In this document: one piece after another, positions 47,820-60,089 of the stretch
Layout: the number at the start of each line of letters is the position of its first letter
How positions within the stretch are numbered: position 1 is the stretch's first letter
Assembly (NCBI GenBank): GCA_022749755.1
Contig: CM040440.1
Location: 7,861,269 to 7,925,268, forward strand
Direction of reading: 5' to 3'
DNA from: Azadirachta indica
Lineage: Eukaryota; Streptophyta; Magnoliopsida; Sapindales; Meliaceae
Length of the DNA stretch: 64,000 bases
The notes under the pieces: model-generated
What the model was told of the DNA's origin: nothing
Database searches by the model: none
Seen by the model: the letters and a program-made list of their open reading frames with translations, nothing else
Program-made: the position numbers and the translations under genes

Positions 47820-48290
47820 CTTGATAGTATTCTAATGTAGCACATATACAATCTGCTAGCGTTGCACTAAATATCTATTGTCAAGATGTCTACACCTTCG
47901 GAGGATAATATCTATTTGGAGTTTTGATAATATATTAGTCTAGCAGATTGTATTATACAATCTACTAATATTACACTAAATATCTACCAAGAGTTTTAAT
48001 TGTATCTTAGTTTAGCATTGTCTAAATGTTTACACTTACACACAGTGATATCTGACCCGAATGTCTACACCTATGAAGAATATTTGACCCGAATGTTTAC
48101 ACTTACAGAAGGTAGTATCTAACCCGAATGTCTACACTTATGGAAGGTGATATCTATCTAAAGTTTTGATGGTATCCTAATTTAAGACATATAATATATT
48201 AATATTACACTAAATATCTACCGAAGATCTTAATAGTATCTTAATTTAATATTGTCTGAGTGTTTACATCTACAGAGAATGATATCTGTC
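47820..48290. repeat. Degenerate minisatellite with nested units
   Basis: A ~35 bp unit of the form GAATGTCTACACYTAT..AAGGTGATATCT recurs in series at about 48060, 48090 and 48128, with degenerate copies near 47890, 48030 and 48260. It is nested in a longer unit ending ATATTACACTAAATATCTACC, seen at about 47860, 47970 and 48205. Possibly the decayed LTR or internal repeat of a retroelement; no coding part is visible. Confidence 0.65.
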
Positions 48291-48491
48291 CCTTATTAAA
48301 AGATCAGGGAGGTCTATCCACAAATACTCTGAAAAATTATTCATGCTAGAGAAGGCTAGTAGGAATTGAGGGGCAAACTTCTTATCAAGGAGTCTCCCCT
48401 GTAGCCATTCGGACACGCTCAGTGTGGTTTTCTTTATTATTACTTTACTTTCCAATACTTTAATTTACACCGAAACCTAACTTTCAAATTT

Positions 48492-48515
48492 TCATATATA
48501 TATATATATATATAT
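48492..48515. repeat. (AT)n microsatellite
   Basis: About twelve AT units. Confidence 0.85.
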
Positions 48516-48773
48516 ATGTAAAAAATTCATTTTTTTTAATTATAGTCAATAATATCAAACTTATAGACAATGATTACACACAAAATAATATTATTTTATT
48601 AATAATTATGTATCATTATGCGTGATTTTCGTTAATAGATATGATATTCTTTATTATATAAGTTAGAGATATAAATTTGTATTTTACTTTTATATTTATC
48701 AATTACACAGTTCTTTTTCCCTGTCATTATTACGTTTTTCGCATTCTTTTTGACCATCCTTTTAAACGTCATT

Positions 48774-49182
48774 ATTCATGATTAAAGTTTTAAAAGAGAC
48801 ACTATTGTCAAAGAATCAACTGCAAAAGTAGGAGCTTTATGCAATCTTGACTTGACATGTTTAATTTAAATTATAACTATCAAGTAAAATTTGGTTTAAA
48901 AATTACATTATTACTAATGTGCGAAGATATCGTTAATTTTATTATTCAATTACCAAATAACACTGTTAATAAACATCACATTATTTATTCAAAACATAAA
49001 TTTTGTATTATAATTTTATGTAATAGTATCACTTTTTTTTTTTTTTGATCGTGACATTTCACGCATATTTTCCAACTTTCATTTCAAACTGCATGCATTC
49101 ATGATCACAGTTTTAAAATAAACACAATTGTCAAAGAATCAACCACGAAAATCGGAGCTCATACAATCTTAAATTGACTCGA
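48774..49182. repeat. Pair of ~87 bp direct repeats, 322 bp apart
   Basis: 48774-48860 and 49096-49182 share ATTCATGATYAMAGTTTTAA, ATTGTCAAAGAATCAAC, CGGAGCT/AGGAGCT and CAATCTTRA.TTGAC. Weaker similarity extends upstream, so this may be an old tandem duplication of about 0.32 kb. Confidence 0.65.
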
Positions 49183-50108
49183 CAAACCAAAATTACCGCT
49201 ACCATTAACAAGAGTTTTGTTTGGTTTATACATTGCATCACATGTTTGAACTTTTATTTTATTCTTCACCTTTGTTTAACTCAATCATTTTCTTTTATAT
49301 AAAAAATCAAAACTTAAATTTATGATTAATATATTTGTAACTAAAAATAACAATAAACTACATAAATTCAATAATAAATTATAAAATTAATAATGTGAAC
49401 AAAAGTCATTCAAAAGATGATTAGGAGAATTGGGATGAGTGAAAGAGTTCTTATTTGACACACAAATTAAAAAGAAAACTTAGTAGTTGGTAGTGTTGTT
49501 GTGAAATTCCCAACACGCAATCACGTTAGGTTTGCCCCCCAACACCACCATCTATGAGTATCGTTGAAATTAATTATAAGAATTTTGCTTTTGTTTCTTG
49601 GATGAAGAAAAAGATTTTTGAAGAATGGAAAATAATAATAATGTTGAGAGAACCATTAATAGTATACTATAACTATACTACTATTTATTTTTTTAATTTA
49701 TTTCTCATCTTTTCATTGCTGTGCCAAAGCATGATCCATGCGTAGACTTTCTCAATTCTTTGCTTGGGTCTATGAAACTCTTTAACTTGTTCAAACTATT
49801 TATATATAAAAAAATATATATATATATATATATTGTCTTGTCATTCGTTCTCTCATTTTGAAATTTGAAGCATATGTTTATACCTAAATTAATGCCAATA
49901 ATATAACGCATATCATTTCAAAGAGGTAGAGTTACACGTCTTAGACAAGAAGCATTAATACTCCATAATTTTAAAAATACATCTTTAGTTTACTTTTCTT
50001 TTCTAAGTATAGATTTTTGGTCTACGTAGATTTTTTTTTATTAATAAAGTTTTTAATAAAAAAAATATTAATTGTTTGATTATCAAATATATTTTTAATA
50101 GGTATAAA

Positions 50109-50316
50109 TTGACGGTTCTAAAATTTTTACATAGATGTTTATATTATTTATAAATCGTTAAATATATGTGTTTTTAATAGTTGAAATTGAATTTAACACA
50201 TGTAAGTAATGTATAATTAATGAATACATTAAATTTAATTTCAATTGTTAAAAGTATATAAATTTATTGATTTACAAATAAGTATAAATATATGTGTAAA
50301 AATATGATGTTATCGA
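50109..50316. mobile_element. Fold-back MITE-like palindrome
   Basis: Two arms of 80-95 bases (about 50109-50203 and 50222-50316) are imperfect reverse complements around a centre near 50212. TTTTTACATAGATGTTTATA pairs with the complement of TATAAATATATGTGTAAAAA, and TAGTTGAAATTGAATTTAA pairs with TTAAATTTAATTTCAATTG. Non-coding. The structure is that of a short fold-back MITE. Confidence 0.65.
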
Positions 50317-51095
50317 TTTTTTTTTTATTTTTAATTTTTTAAAATTATGTTAGGTAAAAAATAAAGTTAAAATTTAAAAATAAAAATAAAAATATTTTAA
50401 ACAATTTAAAATTAAAAAAATTAAAAAAATTTATTATTAAAAACTCAAAATTTTGATCTTCTTTTGAGATGTAAAATTGTTATATTTTAATCTTTACTAG
50501 ATTAAAAAATATATATATATATATATATATATTTTGACAAGTAAAGAAGTCATGCCGAAAGGAAAAGGGACAGCATCTTTTGACTTCGTTTTCGGGCATA
50601 CAAAGAGTAGTGAAAGTAATAAAATTTTAAACTTTCTCATAGCTTTTAACATCAAATTTATTCCTTGACACGTTCTTCACAAAAAATTTTCAATTTTCAC
50701 GAAGTTTTTTCATGTCAGATACCAATTAAAGCTCTTTAAATATAAATTTAATCACAGAAGGGTTACCAAAACTAAAACAAAAAAAAGTTTGTAACGAAAG
50801 AAAGACTTGAATATTTGCATATGAGGCATAAACATGAAATGTAATAAAATAGAATTGTTCAGAAGTTTTACTCCACAGAAAATCGCTTACTATACGCCAT
50901 CTGCAAGGTCCTGAAAAATGGGTGGGGCGAAATGAGAAATTCTGTGGGGGAACTAGAATATCTGTGCCGCTATATGAAAGTCTGTGGGTTCATTAGTAGG
51001 TCCGAATCAAGCCCAACTAATTTTAGAAAAGTAGCCCAATCAAAATACTAAACGCTAAAGCAGAGTTCGGAAAATCTCTCGCGGCCTCACTTTGA
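50317..51095. promoter_or_regulatory. AT-rich DNA and promoter of the NSUN6-like gene
   Basis: An (AT)n tract lies at about 50508-50533. Close to the gene are two AGCCCA (site II core TGGGCT) motifs at 51010-51015 and 51033-51038, 58-86 bp before the first ATG. Confidence 0.45.
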
Positions 51096-54000
51096 ATGAA
51101 GAAAGCGAGGGAGTGTTTGCTCAAAACCCTGCGAAGAAGCTTCCTCACTCTCCAAAACCCTACTCCCAAGAAGGTCAGTTTCCTTCTTCCTTTCCTTCTG
51201 TATCATCAATGTTTGTTATGTCAATCCATTACGATAGTACAAAATTGTTTCTGTTTTGTTGAACAGATGGATCCATTGGAACGTTACTGTTACAATCCGA
51301 TATTGCGATGGAATCCTCAGGTGGAGGAATATTTTATTAAAGCATATGGAGCTGAACACTTTTCTCGCATCTCTAAAGCCTTAACGTACTCTTCTTGTTC
51401 TTCATTTCCACTTTTAAGGGTTCTGTAATTATGTGAATAATTTGAGCTGAATTGTTCATTTCCATTACGAATGCAGGGATATTGAATTTTTATGTTTGAT
51501 TCTTAGAAACTCTGGTGTTTTGAAGCTAATTCTGCTAATGAAGTAGAAAAATGTTTCTTTGTGATTGTTATTGATTCTTTTGCTCTGATGTTATGATTAG
51601 GCGACCATCGTGTTACTCTTGTATTCGCGTGAACACGCTGAAGACAACCAGTGATGCTGTTATTGAGAAGCTACTGGCAATCATACAAAATTCGGGGTCT
51701 GAAATTGCTGTCAATGGTGTGAATTTGATCAAAACTGATGCCAATGTCGATTCTGATGTGGATCATTGTAACAAAGTGGTGCCAGGAAGAAGTAACGATG
51801 CAGTGAAGGAAAGCTCGCAGAATGGAACAATTTCTAAGTCTCAGATTCCTGGCTTAGAATATGTTGTGTTTGTTAAAGGATCGGGGCCACATACCATTGA
51901 TTATGGTTATGCACCTGACAGACCACCAAAGGAGGTGATTGTAAGCAGGAAATGTGCTGAAGCAGTTCTTCGGGGAGCTCAGGTTTGCCAATTTTTAGTT
52001 TTACATCTGAACATTCTATGTTTCATGTTTCTGATTTTAGTTAAACGTATCACTTCTTTCTATTGGTTAGGTTTCTTCTCCACTTCTTCCACTTCCAGTA
52101 GCTGTGTTTACTGGAGTCTGTGAATGTCAAACTTACTTTCAAGCTTTTTCACTCATTTTCAATCTTGCTTTTTGGGATTTATACGGTCATAAGCTGTGTA
52201 TTTTCTTACTTCTATTATTATTGGCTATTTCCTTTCATGAAAATCATCGATAATAATCTTTTTTAAAGGATTTTGTATTGGCTGCTCTGCAGACAGTGTC
52301 TGTATGTGGACCGGTGGGGACTTATTTAATTTTAAAACAGTCATAAGATTGTATAACTCTTCAATGGACCAGATAGACACACCTTTTTGTTTCTTCTTTT
52401 AAATTTTATTTTAAAATAAGACATGTATATGAATAGTAGCCATGGGTGCTTAAAAGATTCAAATTTTTGCACTTATAAAAGCTGTTAATCTTTTGAATGT
52501 GTATGGACAGTGATGAATTGCATTAAGCCCTCAACTTCTTTCCATTCATTCTTTTTTTCCAATTTTAGATGCTAAGATGTATCTGTCTTTAAACACTTTT
52601 TAAATGTTGAAAAAGGAGACAATGCTTTCAGTTTAATATGGATTCTTTATGTGTTGGGGCTTTGGTACTGTTTCATGTTATAGTTCAGATGGGCACATGT
52701 GGGTTTTGAGGTTGGTAAGTTTCATAATAAAATGTAATCTCGAATGCAATAAGAAGTTGGTTTAAAGGTCTAATGGTTGCTTTTTGTATGGGTTCGAAGC
52801 ATATTATTTTGTGGACCATGATGTTATTGTGACTAGAAATTCATTCTTCTGTTTTATTTGTTATCTTTCTGTAGGTATATGTTCCAGGTGTGATGGCCTG
52901 CAGTTCCCATGTTGAGAAAGGAGATACGGTTGCAGTTTCAGTTGCTATTGAGCAACCAGGGCTTGATGGTGGGTGGGGTATTGGTATAACACGCGGGACA
53001 GTTATACAGGGATTACAGACAGGCAAGAACAATATTTTTTCCTCAAAGTTAATTCACTGTTTGAAAAAGAATTTTTCCATTTCTGTTGTTCATCTTCAAT
53101 TATTGGGAAAGAAATCTTTTAGTGTCATTTAGTGCAAAATCAGATAAAATTGGTGATTCTTTGTTCTGTTGGCATATGATTTTTAGCCCTTAACAGCAGC
53201 GATACACTATAAATGGCTTTGATTTCTTATAGTGAGGTGTGTAATTCTTGCTTCAACATGCATTTGGTTGAAAAGTATTCTCTTTTCTTAGTAGTGCCTC
53301 TTCCATATTCTTGGACCTTAGCCGTTGGATTCATATAAAGAGATATTGCTTTGACATTCAATGCATGACTAGATGCAGAAGGCATTGGTATTTTCATAGT
53401 AGTGCCTTTTCAACATTTTTCATGTTATATTTTATTTGAAATCATCAAGCGCATTATTCTTGGTAATGGAACTGAGAACCCGCTGACATCATTGTGGAAA
53501 TAAAAGGCATTTTTCTGTTCATTCAGTGTCTAATACTATGTTTTCTCTGGAAACTGCTTTGCTGAACGTAAAATTCAAGCACTAAATTTGTTTTAACATG
53601 ATTCATCTATCAACTGAACTGATGTTCCTTTTCTCTTTTTTTCCTTGGTATTTGATTATTCCTTTCTTTTCTGCTTTGTATGCCCTGTGAAAATCTATTG
53701 AATACTGAGGAATTTTATTATAATGTTTCAGATCCTTATCATTCTGAACGTAGTGGCCTGTATATTGGCCAAGGAACAACGATGATGTCGAGAGCTGGGA
53801 TCTTTCGTGTTACACAAGGAATTGCTGTGAACATGAATAATAGAATATTTCAACTGCCATCGTTTCATGGTATAATTATGATCTAGAGTTAGCTTTTATA
53901 AAATAGAATGGAATTGTGTTTTCATTCATGTTGTTAATAGTTTGCATGCTGTCTAAAGGCATTTTTCGTGTGCATTGTTTTTGGCAAATATATGACTCTT

Positions 54001-57000
54001 AATATTTTATATGTAATTTTGCCATACACTCCTTGTTAGAGTATTCTGTTGGTAATTCTAGATGAATTTATCATTCTATTTAATCTATAATAGATACAAT
54101 CACTTGTACTAAGTTAGCATGGGCCATGGAATTAGAGAAAAAAATGGTCTAATTAGTTGCTCCAAATGTTAGACTAAGCATCGACGACAAACTTCAATGT
54201 ACCGTGAGGAAGTTTAGTCTGTCAGCAATCAGGATCATTAAGTAAAGCCTTTAGTTTTGGTAGAATTGAATTGATTCTGCAGAGAAATCTTGGTTGTAAT
54301 TATTTTCTTCTGAAGAAATGATACATCATACTTCTTCCTGCCCTCTATTTGCTGAAATTTCAAGGCATGAGTGCTGCCTCCTTGATAACTTATATGTTTA
54401 TTATTTTTTACATGCTTTTTTGATATTTGAAGTGCTCTTGTTCTTTTATTTTTGGTTCCCAGATGTGCTTGAGGGGGAAATATTTCTTCAAAACTTGCCA
54501 AGTATTGTCACTGCTCATGCTCTAGGTATGTTTGAAGAGTTATACGAAGTAATATTTTTACTACCATAATCTTCAGAAATCTAGTTTTCTTATTCTTGTT
54601 TCATGTTTAAAGTGTTTTGTTGTAGCATCATGGAATTCAATAACTACTATTGGTTGCATAATAATTGGCTTATATGATTTGAAACTTGAAAAGTGCCACT
54701 AGCACATTTTGGTTTGAAAAATCCACATCCAGTCTACTCATGGTTGGAATGTGACAATGATTGAGCATTTATATTCAAACCTGATGACATTATTATGAGT
54801 GTTCCAAGCACTTTGCTTGATACGCATGGTAAAGTTTATTTTGCTTGACATCTTCAATGGTTTCACTTTATTATTTTCCGTAGATCCTCAAAAAGGTGAG
54901 CGGATACTAGACATGTGTGCAGCACCTGGAGGAAAAACAACGGCAATTGCTATGCTCATTAGGGATGAAGGAGAGGTTGTTGCAGCTGATAGATCTCATA
55001 ATAAGGTGCATTGGTACAACTCCTAAATTAGTATGTGATTCATTTAATATCATATGGTTCCCACATTGCTTATTCTGCTAGCATGTTGAACCAATTGGCT
55101 ATTAGTATACTAAAAGCAGGCATGATTTGTGTATCTTATCTCAGTGAGTTTTGGTGATCTCTTGTGGCTCTGTTAATTTATTTGATCAAGCAACTATTAG
55201 TTGTATGCCATGATATCTTGAGTTCATATAATGGTGAATAAATCTGCTGGAATGCAAAAATTGGCTGTAAATTGATTCCTTATGGATGGCAAAGCCAGTT
55301 ATTCACAATTGGAAAATAAGATGATTACTTCCTGTATTGATAAGATATACATGAAATTGTGTTTTAGAGGGTCTACTGATAAGGAATCTCTCTTAAAGAG
55401 TACATCTTTTACTATGTATGTGTTAGGATTCACACTTCTCCAACAAAACTGAACAGATTTTCTCTAAATTGGTAGGCACGGTCATGTACCGGTGATTTTC
55501 TTACTAAGGTAGCAGATGGCCCCTTTCTTTTCCTTTTGTTGGAGTGTCTCAACAGATATCATGTTTTCTTAGCGAGTGACTGGTATGATAATGTATAATA
55601 TAGATAGTGAAGTGCTACTGGTGTGGTAATGAAGGTCAAAACTAATGTAGCTAATGACTCATTGCTTTGAATTATTCTTTAGGAAAAATGATAAAGATGG
55701 GATTCTTAGTGCAAAGAAGTAATTATTCTACAGTTTGGCCCATGAGCTTGTTTGCATGATGCTTGGTCAAGGGCAAATTCTTGATTTCTCTTCTTGTTTT
55801 ATGAGTCCATATGCTGATTTCTTTTCTACCTTGTGGTCAACAGTCTGATATGTACATATGTTTTTTCATCTGGACGTGCCCCTATCTACTTTTTGGTTCC
55901 TCTTGGCAATATTATCTGACTCAACCTGTGTAAGAAACTGTACCCAACTCCCTACAACATAGGTTATCATTCACTGTTCCATTTGCAACAATTCATTTTC
56001 CTTTTTTACTATGTGGCAACCTAAATCTTGTAAATCTTAATAATTTTTTTTTCCTATTTTCTGACTCCTAGATCATTAAGTTCTGGTAGCAGACATGTTA
56101 TCTGCCTATCCTACGTTTTCTGTGTAAACTATGTTCAATTGATACATTACTGATTCCTTCTTTAACTTATTTTCAAGAAGAAGTTATTTGCACTTGAAAA
56201 TGAAAATTTTACCTAAGATGATTTTGATACCCAGTCTTAATTCCATCTTTTGAGTTGAAGCATTCAGTTTCTTTGTGTTAACAGGTGCTGGATATTCAAA
56301 AATTGGCTGCTGAATTGGGCTTGAAGTGTATAACCACATATAAACTGGATGCACTCAAAGCTGTTCGTCGAAAAAATGAGTCTAATAATATGGCCAACAT
56401 GTGCAGTAGCGAGGCTAATAGTTGCTTAATGGCTCAAAATTCTGATTCAATGAAATTGCATGAGGAGAAAGTGTCATCTATTGCTGCTGAATGGCTAAAT
56501 GCTGATACAAATTGCAAGGAAAAAGAAAGGTGAATTCTTTTTTCGTACTGTTGATCCTGTATGTTCTTGGTTCAGAAGAAAGCAGTAAATTGTGCATGAT
56601 GAGTTCTACTTTTTTCCCTTAAATGCCTTATGAAAACCTGGCACTTGGACTATTTTGAATTGCCTTATCCATTAAAGGTAAACTGATTTTGCCTGTGGGG
56701 CAAACAGTGATTTTAAATTTGTTTTACTCTGAGTACTGGAATCTCCTCTTGAGTGGCTGGGATATTGATTGGTTGCCAGAAATCAAATATTTTAGATTAT
56801 CTTTTTGCTATATGGATTGGAGTTTTCAGTTCTGCATAATTTAATTGCATCTTCTATATTTTATTTTGCTTTAAATGGTTCTTGCAGTTGTTTTCTCTTT
56901 CATATTTGTTGTGTGAAAGACAACAGTGATCCTTGCTTCACAATAACTATATCATTTCTAATTTTCAGTATTTTAGTTAGCAATGAAAAAGGGAATGAGA

Positions 57001-59414
57001 GAACTTACGTTAGCAAAGCTGACATTAGGAAGAATATGCAAAGAATGCGGAATGGGCCAGGAAGAAATCAGAGCCTTGGTGGTCGGGTTGAGAATTCAGA
57101 AGGTTTTAGTCCTAACAGCTTTGATCGAGTCCTTCTTGATGCTCCCTGTTCTGCTCTTGGTTTGAGACCTAGACTATTTGCTGGAGAGGTACAACAGTCT
57201 AGTTGATATTTCTTTTAGCTATTTGTTCTATACTTTTTACATTTTTTCATGCATATTATCTGTTATTTGAGTTCTACGCCCAGGTGAAATGTGTTTACTC
57301 TTGATTGATCTGCCTGGGCAGATAATTGTCCTTGTTCTCCCTTTGTAATGCACATGTTTGGTACTGTTATTTTGAGGTTGTATTAGAGTGCTTATCAATG
57401 ATATCCTATGTTTGGTTATATTGAGTTACCTTTTGACCCAAAAGTTTATGCAGGCATGTATAAAATTTTTTGCTTAAACATGTCTGTGGATCAAGCACAA
57501 AAATACCAATAAACATAAACGCAACACAGTAGTGTTTAATAGACTTGTCATATGTATAGTTGTTTTTGGTCTTATAGTTCTTTTATTTTATTCTCTTGTA
57601 TAAAATTTACTTTTACCATATGGAAGGAAATTGATATAATTTATTTTCTTTTCAGGAAACGATAGAATCTTTAAGAAACCATGGGAAGTATCAGAAAAGA
57701 ATCCTTGACCAGGCAGTTCAATTAGTTCGTCCTGGTGGAATTATTGTGTACTCAACGTTAGTACCATGCATTCTCTTATCATACTTTCATGTAGGATCTG
57801 TAGATACTATTGCATATATGCATGTCTCATTGTAACTTTTGTTTCACTCTTTCAAAGAATTGCATGCGTTGGCATTTTAATGATATATCATCCAAAATCA
57901 TCTCCCTAGTCCCTAGTCGTTTGTATATTCTGCTTTTCTGATTTGTTCTTATACCAATAACAAAGGCATAAAATATGACATGCTTTCTCTTTCATTTGAA
58001 ATCTACTTGAGTTCATGCTGAAGTTAGTACAAGGTACACTAGAGTTCATGCTGAAACTACACCAGGGTACACGAGTATTTGCCAAGTCACTTCTTTGTGT
58101 TTAATGCAGTGCATAATGTATATTTGTTCTATAATACATGAATATGAAGCCTAATAGAGTAATATAAAAATGGACAATGAAAAATAGGTCTACATATATG
58201 GTGCTTCAAGCTTCCTGTATTAACTAAACATATTATTACTTTGTATTGCTGTTATTATTGTTTGGGGGGTACTTTCTTTGGTGGAGGGGCTGTTTGTGTA
58301 CACTGTAGTTAGGTTTATCCTTTTGTTGTCCTTTTAACGAGTCCTTATTTATCTGTATTATATCTTGGGATATGTATGTTTATCTTGGAGGACCCTTATC
58401 TGGTGTGATTTTGCCGCCAGAACCAACATTAAAATGAATTGTTGATGCTACCGTTTTTCTGTTGCTAGATGTACCATTAACCCAGGTGAGAATGAAGCAT
58501 TGGTGCGATATGCATTGGATACATACAAATTCCTCTCATTAGCACCACAGGTATGTTTTTTGGACTAGTAAGAGCACAAGAATTTTTGACTCTGTATTTT
58601 ATATACTGCACCTACAGGCCTTATGAGATGTCAGACTTCAAAGGTGAAAGAAATTAGGAATATATATTGAATTCCTTGTTGAGCCTTGACCTAATTGAAA
58701 GTATTTTAATTGGTTAACATTGTTAATGCTCATGTTATTGAGTATGCTTTCCTTTATGCATTTCAGCGTCCAAGAATCGGAGGACCTGGGCTTGTTGGTC
58801 GTTGTGAATTTCCTGATGGATATGTTGAGTAAGTGCTTCTGTCAAGTCTTGTGTCATTTTATACCCTTAAATACTTCCATCTTCTATTAGGTAAAAGTTC
58901 TACAGGATACTTTTGAATGTCTGAAGATTGATAATGTCAAAAAATGCTTATAATGTGTAACTTAACTTCTTTTCATCTAAAGTTGGTCTAGCACATAATT
59001 TTTACTCTGTTGCATTCTTGAGTACTCTGCCATAAAGTCTTTTGAAGTCCATTAAAGTGGTGGAAACAGCATTCATGGCATTTTTATAATGAACATAAAA
59101 AGATGGGGGATGTCTCTGGGAGCATGCTGATGGAGATAAGATAATTAACATTTAATTAGTATTGCCTTATTCTGAATCATTTTGTATCTACTTTAGATAA
59201 TTCCTTGATGATATTGGCATTTTGAGTTTTTTACTCTGTGTTGCATCGTTTCTATACACATATATCAATATTAAATTAGTGCAATGTTCAACTCCACAGG
59301 GAGTGGTTGAGACCTGGCGAAGAAGAATTTGTTCAAAGATTTGATCCATCATCTCCACTTGATACAATTGGATTTTTCATAGCCAAGTTTATTGTTGGCC
59401 CCAAAGATGCCTGA
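51096..59414 (+). CDS. NSUN6-like RNA cytosine-5 methyltransferase with PUA domain
   Basis: NOL1/NOP2/Sun family enzyme; animal NSUN6 makes m5C72 at the acceptor end of certain tRNAs. Exons: 51096-51173, 51267-51385, 51601-51982, 52875-53022, 53732-53869, 54463-54525, 54884-55005, 56285-56529, 56969-57188, 57656-57756, 58469-58550, 58767-58828, 59300-59414, giving 624 aa. The fourth intron starts with GC (53023) instead of GT; all others are GT-AG. The PUA domain spans about residues 150-270 ([33 protein letters not shown]). SAM motif [11 protein letters not shown] is at 319-329. Motif IV is DAPCSALG with Cys492, and motif VI is [11 protein letters not shown] with the nucleophile Cys540. A plant-type insertion rich in Ser and Asn lies between the SAM motif and motif IV (about 370-475). 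If exon 1 is not used, the product starts at ATG 51267 (MDPLERY, 598 aa). Confidence 0.93.
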
Positions 59415-59666
59415 CTGACCCCAACCGCTCAACAGCTAGGTGAAGCAGCAGCAAAATATTCTCTCAAAGAAGCCATTTTTTACTACTATTGTTGTTACTA
59501 ATGAAGAGGTATGTAGTACTGTAGAAGTATGCATATGAAAAGTAGAATAGTAGACAGATGTTTTGAATTATAATCATAAAGAAAATTATTAAGGATAGAT
59601 GCACATCACCTTTAAATGATTCCTTCCTACCATCATAATACCCAGTCTTTTGCAGCATAGATTTAG
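59415..59666. other. Very short convergent 3' interval
   Basis: Only 252 bp separates the stop codons of two converging genes, so their 3' UTRs probably overlap. Confidence 0.6.
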
Positions 59667-60089
59667 CTATTCCTGCCACAAGCAACAGTAATTTGTTTCA
59701 TCACAGATAACCCCATCGTAGTATTGTGAAAAATCTCCGTCCCAACCAAACTCAACTGTTCCAACCATGTCATCTATGTACCACACCATTGTCTCATCAA
59801 TTGGGGTTAACGATGATGCAGGTGTAACATCCATCATGTCATCCCAGTCAAAGTCATGGATGTGCACTCCATGCTGCTTCAAATCCGGCTCAGAAATGTT
59901 TAAATTGGAATCGTTGTTAGCTTCCGGATTGTGAACTGCATAGTTTACACCATCTTCTCTGGTCTCCTCATTCACTGCTTCCTCCATTAAATTCCTCAGA
60001 AGGGCCTCATCCACCTCTGTAATTTCCAGTTCTTCGATTTCATGGTCATCGCTGACACAGTTTGAGATTTCTGACATAGCCAATGCCAT
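59667..60089 (-). CDS. Small acidic plant protein of unknown function
   Basis: ATG 60089 to stop 59667, 140 aa. Strongly acidic: residues 10-45 read SNCVSDDHEIEELEITEVDE, then RNLMEEAVNEETREDG; the middle has FDWDDMMDVTPASS and VWYIDDMVGTVEFGWDGDFS. The C-terminus is Cys/Tyr-rich (ICDETNYCCLWQE). No signal peptide, membrane segment or known domain is seen. The coherent composition and real start support a gene. A good acceptor (TTTTCATTCTCCAG, boundary at 60094/60093) just before the ATG suggests a leader intron. I do not recognise the family; it resembles plant nuclear acidic proteins only in composition. Confidence 0.65.
   Translation of the reverse strand: MALAMSEISNCVSDDHEIEELEITEVDEALLRNLMEEAVNEETREDGVNYAVHNPEANNDSNLNISEPDLKQHGVHIHDFDWDDMMDVTPASSLTPIDETMVWYIDDMVGTVEFGWDGDFSQYYDGVICDETNYCCLWQE

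Larger units (their letters stand above)
46050..50108. other. AT-rich intergenic DNA
   Basis: No supported gene. It contains (TTCTC)n, (TTAA)n and (AT)n microsatellites, a poly(T) run (47157-47176), a degenerate minisatellite (47820-48290) and an 87 bp direct repeat (48774-48860 and 49096-49182). Confidence 0.5.
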
